Below are positions 18,156-25,339 of a stretch of 58,685 nt of DNA, one piece after another. Positions within the stretch are counted from its first letter, which is position 1. Every line of letters starts with the position of its first letter. Position numbers and translations under genes: made by a program. The stretch comes from Candidatus Solibacter usitatus (GTDB lineage: Bacteria; Acidobacteriota; Terriglobia; Bryobacterales; Bryobacteraceae), in contig JACPVQ010000124.1 of assembly GCA_016191645.1 (NCBI GenBank), positions 1 through 58,685 on the forward strand, written 5' to 3'. Below the pieces are notes generated by a model. The model worked only from the letters and a program-made list of their open reading frames with translations, made no database searches and was not told the origin of the DNA.

Positions 18156-19154
18156 CTACGAACCTGGGGCCACCACTTCAACGCCGGTGCATGCATTCTT
18201 GTCAACGAATCCCGAGAACGGAATCAGCGTGCTGGCCGGAGCCTTTTCCTTGTTGTAGAAATCGAACCGGATGTTGCGTGAGAGGTCGGTGCCCTCGGTG
18301 GTATTCGGATAGACGTAGCTGAAGGCGGCATCCTTAATGGATGCGCCGCGATTCTTCAGCGTCGCTTCCAACGACCGGAACATTCCGCGCACGCCATCGG
18401 CGGTGCAACCCTGCGAGGTGTGCAAGCCGCTCCACACCATGCGCCGCGATGAGATTCCCACCACTTGTGTGAAGTTCGGCGATTTGGTCAGGCCTTCCGG
18501 GTAGAGGAATCCAACGGGCGCAATGGCGCGCGCCACCGCTTCGCACTCCACCAGCGCGCGGCCGTAGGGCATGGGAATCTGGACATGATTGAACACTGCC
18601 CACCGATAGCGCGTGGCAGCAAGTTGTTGAACCTGCGCGTGGTCCTGCAGCGAACTCGAATAGCACGTGACGGTAAGAACATCGGCGGGAAAAACACCCG
18701 CCGCCTTTACCGCTTTGTCGATGTTATCGAACGCCATCTCCACCATCGGCTTCACCATGGACACGTTCTCATTGCGATTGACGCCTTGCCCGGAAATGAA
18801 GACCAGGCCTTGCGGGTTGCGTCCACCGCCCGTCACCGCTTCCAGCGAAATCTTCTGGCCGGGCGTGGGAAGGCTCGCCACGCGCACGATGGACAACGCC
18901 GGACCGCGCAATACAATATTGAGCAGGTTGGTATCGGCATCCGGCCGCACGAATGCCCGGTAGCGATACACCTTGCCGCGGATCTTTTTTTTCAACTTCT
19001 CGGCCTGCTCCATCAGCGAGCCTTTCGCGTCGGCGTTGTGTAACTGAAACAAGGCATCGGCCGTGTCCATCACGGAACCTTGTCCTATTGAACCTTGTCC
19101 TATTGAACCTTGTCCAAACAATGGCAATGTCGCAAAGCAGAGAATCCAGCTCAT
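18156..19154 (-). CDS. Secreted two-domain RidA/YjgF-like protein
   Basis: A 332-aa protein. A signal peptide (MSWILCFATLPLFGQ) is followed by a short GSIGQ repeat encoded by a 15-bp tandem repeat. Two RidA-type regions follow: residues about 95-210 (GGGRNPQGLVFISGQGVNR, VEMAFDNIDKAVKAAGV) and about 220-330 (VVGISSRRMVWSGLHTSQGC, MFRSLEATLKNRGASIKDA). RidA enzymes deaminate reactive enamines, but family members with other activities exist, and the catalytic Arg was not assigned here. It starts 3 nt after the stop of the TIM-barrel gene, as third gene of a minus-strand operon with the Gfo/Idh oxidoreductase. Confidence 0.8.
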   Translation of the reverse strand: MSWILCFATLPLFGQGSIGQGSIGQGSVMDTADALFQLHNADAKGSLMEQAEKLKKKIRGKVYRYRAFVRPDADTNLLNIVLRGPALSIVRVASLPTPGQKISLEAVTGGGRNPQGLVFISGQGVNRNENVSMVKPMVEMAFDNIDKAVKAAGVFPADVLTVTCYSSSLQDHAQVQQLAATRYRWAVFNHVQIPMPYGRALVECEAVARAIAPVGFLYPEGLTKSPNFTQVVGISSRRMVWSGLHTSQGCTADGVRGMFRSLEATLKNRGASIKDAAFSYVYPNTTEGTDLSRNIRFDFYNKEKAPASTLIPFSGFVDKNACTGVEVVAPGS

Positions 19155-19157
19155 GAT

Positions 19158-19988
19158 TTACCGCAGACCTTCCAGGAGTTTCACCGCCATCGCCATGTCG
19201 GCATAGCGCTGTTCTAAATCTTCAATTTCCCGTTCGATGTTCATCGGGCCTTTGTAGCCGACCTCCTTCAGTTTGGCCACAAAGCGATCCATTCCCACGG
19301 AGCCTTGCCCAAGCGGCCGCTCCGTGCCCAACGCCGTGGCGACATCTTTGGGAGGCCAATCGCCGTCTTTCGCGTGCACGCTGATGACGCGCGAACCGAG
19401 AACGCCCAGCGCTTCGATGGGATCGCCCGTGCCGTAGAGAATCATGTTCGCCGGGTCGAAATTGATGCCGATGTTGTCGCGGCCCACGTCGTTGAGAAAG
19501 TGCAGCAGAGTTGTAGCGGGCTCCTGACCGGTCTCAAGGGCAAACGTCTGGCCGTGTTTCTTGGCGTGATCGCAAATGCGGCGCACCATGGCGCGCACGG
19601 CAACGTAATCCGGATGCGCATCGTCGGCGGGAACGAAGCCAATGTGGCAGGCGATGCTATTCACGCCGAGCGCGGCGGCGAAATCGCTGATCTCGATGGT
19701 GCGCGCTTCGCGCTCCTCGCGCGTGGCGGGCGGGATGAAGCCGACCGTTCGCTCCACCGTGGGGATGTCCGCGTAGTTCTCGCCAATGTAGGCCGCAAAG
19801 ACGGTGACCAACGGAAAATCCTCACGCGCCAGTTCGTCCTTCCAATGCTGCACGCAGGCGGCATCCAGCTTCACATCGCCGGCGATGCCCAACTGGCCGC
19901 ATCGCGCGCCCAGACTTTTCATGCGCGCCACCGTGTCTCGCACGGCCCAAAACATCGCGCCTACTTCCAACTCTCTTAGAACCGGCAT
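19158..19988 (-). CDS. Sugar phosphate isomerase/epimerase family TIM-barrel protein
   Basis: A 276-aa protein. The start at 19988 (MPVLRELEVGAMFWAVRD) is chosen because GGAG lies about 10 nt upstream. The barrel carries the usual metal ligands of the AP-endonuclease-2/xylose-isomerase-like family: FALETGQEP, GINFDPANMILYGTGD, ISVHAKDGDWPP and MNIEREIEDLE. These enzymes isomerise or epimerise keto-sugars or inositol derivatives with a divalent metal. The exact substrate cannot be assigned. It overlaps the Gfo/Idh oxidoreductase by 13 nt, a pairing common in sugar or cyclitol catabolism. Confidence 0.85.
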   Translation of the reverse strand: MPVLRELEVGAMFWAVRDTVARMKSLGARCGQLGIAGDVKLDAACVQHWKDELAREDFPLVTVFAAYIGENYADIPTVERTVGFIPPATREEREARTIEISDFAAALGVNSIACHIGFVPADDAHPDYVAVRAMVRRICDHAKKHGQTFALETGQEPATTLLHFLNDVGRDNIGINFDPANMILYGTGDPIEALGVLGSRVISVHAKDGDWPPKDVATALGTERPLGQGSVGMDRFVAKLKEVGYKGPMNIEREIEDLEQRYADMAMAVKLLEGLR

Positions 19989-20986
19989 GCTACTTTTTCT
20001 CCATTCCTGCTTCGGGATTGCTCCAACAATTTCGTGAGCCGCACAGCCGCGGCTGAATCCTGCGGGCTGCAGAGTTCGGGCTTGCGGCCACTCTCGGCGC
20101 AATCCAGGAAGTACTCAATTTCGCCCTGATAACCGTCGGTCGCGGGCAGCGGCAGTATCTCCGATTCGCCATTAGCGCGATGCAGTGCAGGCTCGCGGCC
20201 GGCGCTGGAATATTCCACCGTGCCGCCATCGCAGACCACCGTGTACTCCATGGAAAACGGGTACGACTTCGGATGATGCCAGCCACCAGTGATGGTGACA
20301 ACCAAACCATTAGCGTAATATAACTGCGAATCCATTACGTCCACTCCGCGTGATAGATCCTCATGCCCTGTGGCGGAGATCTCGGCGGGGAGCCCGAAGT
20401 GTTGAATCACCTGGTCGGCGTCGTGGATGACGAGATCGAACACTCCTCCGCCGCTCTTCGATTTATCGACCAGCCACTTGGCCCACGCCGGACCTGCGCA
20501 GCGGCGGCGAAACATAGCGCTGCGAACCGCGCCAAGCTGTGGAAGAGCGTCGCGCAAAGCGATGTAGGCGGGGAAGAATCGGAGAACCTGCGCGACCATC
20601 AGAGTACGGCCTTGTTTTTCCGCTTCGGCAATCATACGGTCGCACGATGCGCCGTCGATGCCCATCGGCTTTTCCACCAGCACATGCTTGCCGGCTCGCA
20701 GCGCGGCCAAAGTGACAGGCTCGTGCAGATGCGTGGGAAGGCAGAGGTCCACCGCGTCCACCTTGGGGTCCTTCAGAAGTTCGTCGACGTTTTTGTATCG
20801 CCCGATGGTGGAAAAATCCATCTTCTCGCCCGGCCCGCCGAGATTGCCCGCAATCGCGCTGAGATCGCCGGACAGCTTCACGGGATCTTCGCTCACCACA
20901 GCGGCAAGCGAATGCCGCGATATGTTTCGAATGGCCTTCAGGTGGACCATGCCCATAAAGCCCAGTCCAACCACCGCAATACGCAT
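19976..20986 (-). CDS. Gfo/Idh/MocA-family oxidoreductase
   Basis: A 336-aa NAD(P)-dependent dehydrogenase. The Rossmann motif is at the N-terminus (VVGLGFMGMVHLKA), followed by VDAVDLCLPTHLHEPVTLAA and the catalytic EKP motif in VLVEKPMGIDG. The C-terminal sheet domain includes FDLVIHDADQVIQHFG. Such enzymes oxidise or reduce sugars and inositols. The start at 20986 (MRIAVVG) is preferred over one six codons earlier. A TATATC box lies 5 nt before the ATG on the minus strand, suggesting a leaderless transcript. It is first in an operon with the TIM-barrel isomerase and RidA-like gene and divergent from the threonine-aldolase-like gene. Confidence 0.9.
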   Translation of the reverse strand: MRIAVVGLGFMGMVHLKAIRNISRHSLAAVVSEDPVKLSGDLSAIAGNLGGPGEKMDFSTIGRYKNVDELLKDPKVDAVDLCLPTHLHEPVTLAALRAGKHVLVEKPMGIDGASCDRMIAEAEKQGRTLMVAQVLRFFPAYIALRDALPQLGAVRSAMFRRRCAGPAWAKWLVDKSKSGGGVFDLVIHDADQVIQHFGLPAEISATGHEDLSRGVDVMDSQLYYANGLVVTITGGWHHPKSYPFSMEYTVVCDGGTVEYSSAGREPALHRANGESEILPLPATDGYQGEIEYFLDCAESGRKPELCSPQDSAAAVRLTKLLEQSRSRNGEKVACRF

Positions 20987-21011
20987 AGACCGATATAGTA
21001 ACACTGGCGGC

Positions 21012-21026
21012 GTGGTAGGCTACCAC
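21012..21026. promoter_or_regulatory. Palindrome between divergent genes
   Basis: GTGGTA-GGC-TACCAC is a perfect 6-bp inverted repeat between the divergent Gfo/Idh and threonine-aldolase-like genes, one base before the ATG at 21028. It could be an operator. The TAGGCT inside it could instead be a poor -10 for the plus gene, placed 6 nt before the ATG. Confidence 0.35.
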
Positions 21027-21027
21027 C

Positions 21028-22149
21028 ATGCTTCCAAACATGCGCAGAAGGAACTTTCTGGCAGCGCCCTTGGGCGCTGGTCTGCTTGCGGCGGCGGAAG
21101 GAGAAGGCGCGGACCGTCAGATAATGGCAACGGGCGACGGCATCCCGCATTCTCCGCGCGAATACGCAAGCCTGCTGGCGAAACTTTCAGAGCATACGCG
21201 CGCGGACAGTTATTCTCTCGGCGGCGTTATTGAAAAGCTGGAACAGAGCGTCGCCGCGGCTCTGGGAAAAGAGTACGCGGTTTGGATGCCCACGGGCACG
21301 CTGGCGAATCACCTGGCAATGCGCATGTTGGCGGGCGAACGGCGGCGCGTGATCGTGCAGGCGGAATGCCATCTCTACAACGATTGCGGCGACTGCGCGC
21401 AGACCCTCAGCGGCCTGAACATGATTCCGTTGGGGGCGGGGCGGGCCACCTTTACGTTGGAGGAAGTGGAATCGGCGGCATCGCGGGCCGCGTTGGGACG
21501 CGTGACGACACCGATTGGCGCGATTCAAATTGAATCTCCAGTACGCCGCAGAACGGGCGAGCAGTTCCGGTTCGCGGAGATGAAGCGCATATGCGGTTGG
21601 GCACGGGAGAGAAAGATCGGACTGCACCTGGACGGCGCGCGATTATTTCTGGAATCGGCCTACACGGGCATCTCCGTCAAGGAGTACGCGGCGCAGTTCG
21701 ATACCGTCTACATCTCGATGTACAAGTACTTCAACGCTGCCAGCGGCGCGGTGCTCGCCGGACCGAAGATCCTGTTGGAAAACGCCTACAATATCCGGCG
21801 CATGTTTGGCGGAGGCGTGAATCATTCCTGGCCGGCGGCGGCGGTCGCGCTGCATTTTTTTGATGGCTTCGAGACGCGATTCCGGCAGGCGGTGAAAACA
21901 TCGGAAGCGGTGCTGAAAGCGCTCTCCAGCGATTCGAACTTCGAAGTCCGGCGTATCGAGAATGGAACCAACATCGCGATGATGCGGGTGCGCGGAGTGA
22001 ATGCCCCCGTGTACCGGCAGCGGTTGGAATTGGCCGGCATCACGATCGGCGCGCCGGAAAACGAATGGTTTCGCGTTCAAGTGAATGAGACGTGGAACCG
22101 GCGGCAGGCTGAAGAAATCACCGCTCGTTTCCGCAAGGCGCTTGGTTAA
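21028..22149 (+). CDS. PLP-dependent threonine aldolase / beta-eliminating lyase-like protein
   Basis: A 373-aa fold-type I PLP enzyme. The N-terminus MRRRNFLAAPLGAGLLAA looks like a Tat or other export leader, unusual for this cytosolic family. The core has VWMPTGTLANHLAMRML, AECHLYNDCGDC, IGLHLDGARLFLESAYTG with the PLP-interacting Asp, and the Schiff-base lysine in YISMYKYFNAASGAVLAG. Threonine aldolases cleave beta-hydroxy amino acids to glycine and an aldehyde. The exact substrate is unknown; a secreted version may act on D- or L-beta-hydroxy amino acids outside the cytoplasm. ATG 21028 or 21040 could start it. Confidence 0.8.
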   Translation: MLPNMRRRNFLAAPLGAGLLAAAEGEGADRQIMATGDGIPHSPREYASLLAKLSEHTRADSYSLGGVIEKLEQSVAAALGKEYAVWMPTGTLANHLAMRMLAGERRRVIVQAECHLYNDCGDCAQTLSGLNMIPLGAGRATFTLEEVESAASRAALGRVTTPIGAIQIESPVRRRTGEQFRFAEMKRICGWARERKIGLHLDGARLFLESAYTGISVKEYAAQFDTVYISMYKYFNAASGAVLAGPKILLENAYNIRRMFGGGVNHSWPAAAVALHFFDGFETRFRQAVKTSEAVLKALSSDSNFEVRRIENGTNIAMMRVRGVNAPVYRQRLELAGITIGAPENEWFRVQVNETWNRRQAEEITARFRKALG

Positions 22150-22160
22150 CAACCAAGCAT

Positions 22161-22354
22161 GTGGGGCAGATCTCCAGATCTGCGGCGGGATCTCCCGATC
22201 CCGCATGGCCTCGACAGCGGCCCTCGGCCGCTGTGCGGCCGTGCCCGGAGATTACGAACGCTTCCAACAGAGGTGGTCTGGAGACCACCTCGCAGATCTG
22301 GAGATCTGCCCCACACAAAAATGTCCAAACTCCAGTGGCGATCTGGAGATCTGC
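22161..22354. repeat. Palindromic dispersed repeat element, copy B
   Basis: The 206-bp gap is filled by palindromes sharing a TCT-CC/GG-AGA core. They are GCAGATCT-CC-AGATCTGC (22166-22183), GCGGGATC-TCCC-GATCCCGC (22185-22204), AGGTGGTCT-GG-AGACCACCT (22271-22290), GCAGATCT-GG-AGATCTGC (22292-22309), and a shorter one near 22340-22351. The whole element is bounded by a 23-bp inverted repeat beginning GTGGGGCAG at 22161 and ending at 22314. Its middle (GGCCTCGACAGCGGCC) resembles the same part of copy C at 42.4 kb. No gene was seen here. Confidence 0.85.
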
Positions 22355-22355
22355 C

Positions 22356-23309
22356 CTACAGGCCTGCCAAGGCTTTTACGTGAGCTGTGACGCCCGACGC
22401 CAGCCCGTTGAGGCTGTAACCGCCTTCGAGCACCGACACCAGGCGTCCGTGGGCAAACCGGCCGGCGATCTCCATCATGACCAGAGTCAAATCGCGGAAG
22501 TCGTCATCGGTGAGACGAAATCGTCCCAGCGGATCTCCCATGCGCGAGTCGAACCCGGCTGAGATCATCACAAGATCGGGCTTGAAAGCGGCGGCGGCCT
22601 TTGTCAACGCCTGTTGGAAAGCTCCTAGAATCTCCTGGCGGCCGGAACCGGCCGGGAATGGGTAGTTGTGAATCTTTCCCTCGCCGGGACCATCCCCTTT
22701 TTCCTGATGCAAGCCAGTTCCGGGATACCAGGGATGCTGGTGCGTGCTGAAAAACAGCACGCTTCCGTCGCGATAAAAAATATCTTGTGTCCCGTTGCCG
22801 TGATGCACGTCCCAATCGACAATCATCACGCGCGCCGCGAGATGCTTCTGTTGCGCGTGGCGCGCGCCCGCGGCGATATTGTTGAACACGCAGAAACCCA
22901 TTCCGCGCTGGAACGTCGCGTGATGGCCGGGCGGCCGCACGGCGCAAAACGCATTCTTCGATTTGCCGGTCATCACACTGTCCACGGCGTTGAGCACTCC
23001 ACCCACGGCCTGCAATGCGACCTCGTAGCTACGCGGGCAAACCTGTGTGTCGCCGGTGGAAAGTACGTCGGCCCCGGAATCGATGTCCTTACGCGCCTGC
23101 GCGATGTAGCTCCGCGAATGGCACCTTGCCACTTCGTCTTCCGTAGCGCTGCGGGCGGCCACGCGCGGCATCTTCGCCGTGAGCCCGGCTTTGTCCAGCG
23201 CCACCGTCACCGCCGTATAGCGATCCGAGGATTCCGGATGCCCCTGGCCTGTTTCGTGGCGCATGTATCCGGGGTCGAGCAGCAATGCTGTAGGCAGCGA
23301 TTCGGGCAT
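22356..23309 (-). CDS. Histone deacetylase-like amidohydrolase (AcuC/HDAC family)
   Basis: A 317-aa protein. Class II HDAC-like motifs are all present: DPGYMRHETGQGHPESSDRY, AVRPPGHHATFQRGMGFCVF with the charge-relay histidine pair, IVDWDVHHGNGTQDIFY zinc site, SAGFDSRMGDPLG with the second Asp, and LEGGYSLNGLA. Bacterial members remove acyl groups from lysines, polyamines or acetoin-related substrates. Its target here is unknown. TATACT on the minus strand at 23318-23323 lies 8 nt before the ATG, so the mRNA may be leaderless. It is divergent from the aldo-keto reductase. Confidence 0.9.
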   Translation of the reverse strand: MPESLPTALLLDPGYMRHETGQGHPESSDRYTAVTVALDKAGLTAKMPRVAARSATEDEVARCHSRSYIAQARKDIDSGADVLSTGDTQVCPRSYEVALQAVGGVLNAVDSVMTGKSKNAFCAVRPPGHHATFQRGMGFCVFNNIAAGARHAQQKHLAARVMIVDWDVHHGNGTQDIFYRDGSVLFFSTHQHPWYPGTGLHQEKGDGPGEGKIHNYPFPAGSGRQEILGAFQQALTKAAAAFKPDLVMISAGFDSRMGDPLGRFRLTDDDFRDLTLVMMEIAGRFAHGRLVSVLEGGYSLNGLASGVTAHVKALAGL

Positions 23310-23317
23310 GAGAGTTC

Positions 23318-23323
23318 AGTATA
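23318..23323 (-). promoter_or_regulatory. Possible leaderless -10 (TATACT) for the HDAC-like gene
   Basis: On the minus strand TATACT is followed by 8 nt and then the start codon, with no room for a normal ribosome site. On the plus strand TAGGAT at 23341-23346 lies 7 nt before the divergent ATG at 23354. Confidence 0.4.
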
Positions 23324-23353
23324 CCGGCAACGGCGTGTGGTAGGATGCCAGCG

Positions 23354-24355
23354 ATGAGTACCCGCATTACACGCCGTGAATTTGCCCAGTTTGCCACGCT
23401 AGCCGCATTCACACTGCCCTCGCCGGCGCAGCAGGCGAATCCCAATGGATTGCCGACGCGTGCGCTGGGCCGCACCGGCGAGCAGGTTTCTATTCTTGCG
23501 CTGGGCGGCGCGCACATTGGACGCGTTGGCCAAACGGACCGCAAGGAATCGACGCGCATCATGCACGCGGCCATCGACGGCGGCATTCGTTTCTTCGACA
23601 ACGCCTGGGACTATCAGGACGGTTGGGCCGAAGAGATGATGGGCATGGGATTGGAAGGCGGTTGGCGCAACAAAATTTTCCTCATGTCCAAGAACTGCGA
23701 GCGGACGTACGAAGGCAGCCGCAAGTGTCTGGAGGACAGCCTGCGCCGTTTGAAGACCGATCGTTTGGACTTGTGGCAATTCCACGAAATGAATTACGAC
23801 AACGATCCCGATTGGGTGTTCGACCAGGGCGGAATCAAGTACGCCATGGAGGCCGTCAAGGCGGGCAAGGTGCGGCATCTCGGATTCACCGGCCACAAGG
23901 ATCCGCAAATTCATTTGAAGATGCTCGGCAAGCCCTACCAATGGGTCACCGCGCAAATGCCCGTCAATGTGATGGATGCTTTCTACCGCAGCTTCCAAAA
24001 CGAAGTGGTGCCGGAATGTTTAAAACGGAATGTATCGGTCATCGGGATGAAAAGCCTGGGCGGCGGACCCTTGCAGGCGCGCATTCCCAGCCAGACGAAC
24101 ATCAGCGCCGAAGAGTGCGTTCGATTCGCGCTGAGTTTGCCGGTAACCACGCTTTGCCGCGGCTACATGTCGATGGAACAACTGCAGCAGGACCTGCGCA
24201 TCGCTCGTGATTTCCAACCTTTGACTGCAGCTGCGAAAACCGCCATCTTAGCCAAGGCAAAGCCCGAAGCCGGCGACGGCCGCCACGAACTCTTCAAATC
24301 GACACAAGTGTTCGACGGCGCGCCGCATCGCAAACAGCACGAGTTTGCGCTGTAA
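23354..24355 (+). CDS. Aldo/keto reductase with Tat-like leader
   Basis: A 333-aa protein starting MSTRITRREFAQFATLAA, an RR leader suggesting Tat export with bound NADP. The AKR barrel follows: LGRTGEQVSILALGGAH, GIRFFDNAWDYQDGWAEE (catalytic Asp and Tyr region), IFLMSKNC (Lys), LWQFHEMNYD (His) and NVSVIGMKSLGGG. The C-terminal part is LSLPVTTLCRGYMSMEQLQQ. This subfamily is abundant in Acidobacteriota and Planctomycetota, probably acting on sugars or carbonyls. ATG 23354 was chosen over ATG 23345 because the RR leader starts there and a TAGGAT box lies 7 nt upstream. It is monocistronic. Confidence 0.85.
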   Translation: MSTRITRREFAQFATLAAFTLPSPAQQANPNGLPTRALGRTGEQVSILALGGAHIGRVGQTDRKESTRIMHAAIDGGIRFFDNAWDYQDGWAEEMMGMGLEGGWRNKIFLMSKNCERTYEGSRKCLEDSLRRLKTDRLDLWQFHEMNYDNDPDWVFDQGGIKYAMEAVKAGKVRHLGFTGHKDPQIHLKMLGKPYQWVTAQMPVNVMDAFYRSFQNEVVPECLKRNVSVIGMKSLGGGPLQARIPSQTNISAEECVRFALSLPVTTLCRGYMSMEQLQQDLRIARDFQPLTAAAKTAILAKAKPEAGDGRHELFKSTQVFDGAPHRKQHEFAL

Positions 24356-25180
24356 CTACTCTTCCTCCAGTTGCCGGTACAAGTCGCGCTTGTGCAGGCC
24401 GCGCTCTTTCGCCACTTGCTTGATTGCGTCCATTCGCTCCACGCCTTGAGCGATCAGGGCCGCCACGGCTAACGCCGGAGTCTGCGTGGCCTCTTGGACG
24501 GCTGCTTTACGCGGTCCGATGAGAACCGTGAATTCTCCGCGAACGGAATCGCGGGCGGCCAGCGTCTGTTGCAGCGCCAAGGCAGGGCCGCGCAAAAACT
24601 CCTCGTGCATTTTGGTCAACTCCCGCGCCAAAACGACGCGCGCTTCGGGGTACAGCGCGTGGATATCGGCAAGGCATTCCAGAATACGGTGTGGAGCTTC
24701 GTAAAAGATCAAAGTCGATGGCGCGGTACCCGCCACTTGCAACTGTTTGAGTCGCGGGCCCTGCTTCGGGTGAAGAAAGCCACCGAAATAGAACGAGTCG
24801 GTAGGCAGGCCGGAGGCGGACAGGGCCGCCATCATCGCCGACGCGCCCGGTATAGGGACAACGGTTATGCCTGCGGCAATAGCGGCATCCACCAGACGGT
24901 ATCCAGGGTCGGAAATCAGGGGAGTGCCGGCATCGGAGACCAGAGCCAGCGATTGGCCCTCCAGCATCCGGTTCACCAATGAGGAGGACTTTTCGTTCTC
25001 GTTGTGCTCATGGAAGGCGATCAATGGCCGCTCAATATGGAGATGATTCAACAGTTTACGAGTCTGGCGGGTGTCCTCACAGGCGATCGCCGCACATTCC
25101 CGCAAGATACGCCCCGCGCGGGCGGAAAGATCCTCCAGGTTGCCGATGGGGGTGGCGACTATATATAGGATGCCGGACAC
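24356..25180 (-). CDS. rsmI: 16S rRNA (cytidine1402-2'-O)-methyltransferase
   Basis: A 274-aa SAM-dependent methyltransferase of the tetrapyrrole-methylase fold. The N-terminus LYIVATPIGNLEDLSARA and the segment ALVSDAGTPLISDPGYRLVD are diagnostic for RsmI. FYEAPHRILECLADI and the helical C-terminus HKRDLYRQLEEE agree. RsmI methylates the 2'-O of C1402 in the decoding centre of 16S rRNA, together with RsmH. It starts at GTG (25180-25178), read as VSGILY. It ends immediately beside the convergent aldo-keto reductase stop. Confidence 0.95.
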   Translation of the reverse strand: MSGILYIVATPIGNLEDLSARAGRILRECAAIACEDTRQTRKLLNHLHIERPLIAFHEHNENEKSSSLVNRMLEGQSLALVSDAGTPLISDPGYRLVDAAIAAGITVVPIPGASAMMAALSASGLPTDSFYFGGFLHPKQGPRLKQLQVAGTAPSTLIFYEAPHRILECLADIHALYPEARVVLARELTKMHEEFLRGPALALQQTLAARDSVRGEFTVLIGPRKAAVQEATQTPALAVAALIAQGVERMDAIKQVAKERGLHKRDLYRQLEEE

Positions 25181-25339
25181 GGGACTATCCAGTCATGATA
25201 CGACCAAACGGAGCCTGGGTCCCGCTAAGTGAAATCTGCCCTGTAGGTTTTCAGGCGAATCACCGATAGAAGGGTGAGATTGACTCGGACGCAACGTGCG
25301 GTTAGTGGCAGTTGCTTCCTGGGAGATTTGCGAACGCCG

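Noticed and set aside
22118-22390. Several 60-133 aa open frames in the 22.2 kb repeat (RSGDLPH, LEICPT patterns)
   Set aside because: They arise from palindromic repeat DNA read in many frames on both strands, with the same peptides recurring at 42.4 kb; no ribosome site.
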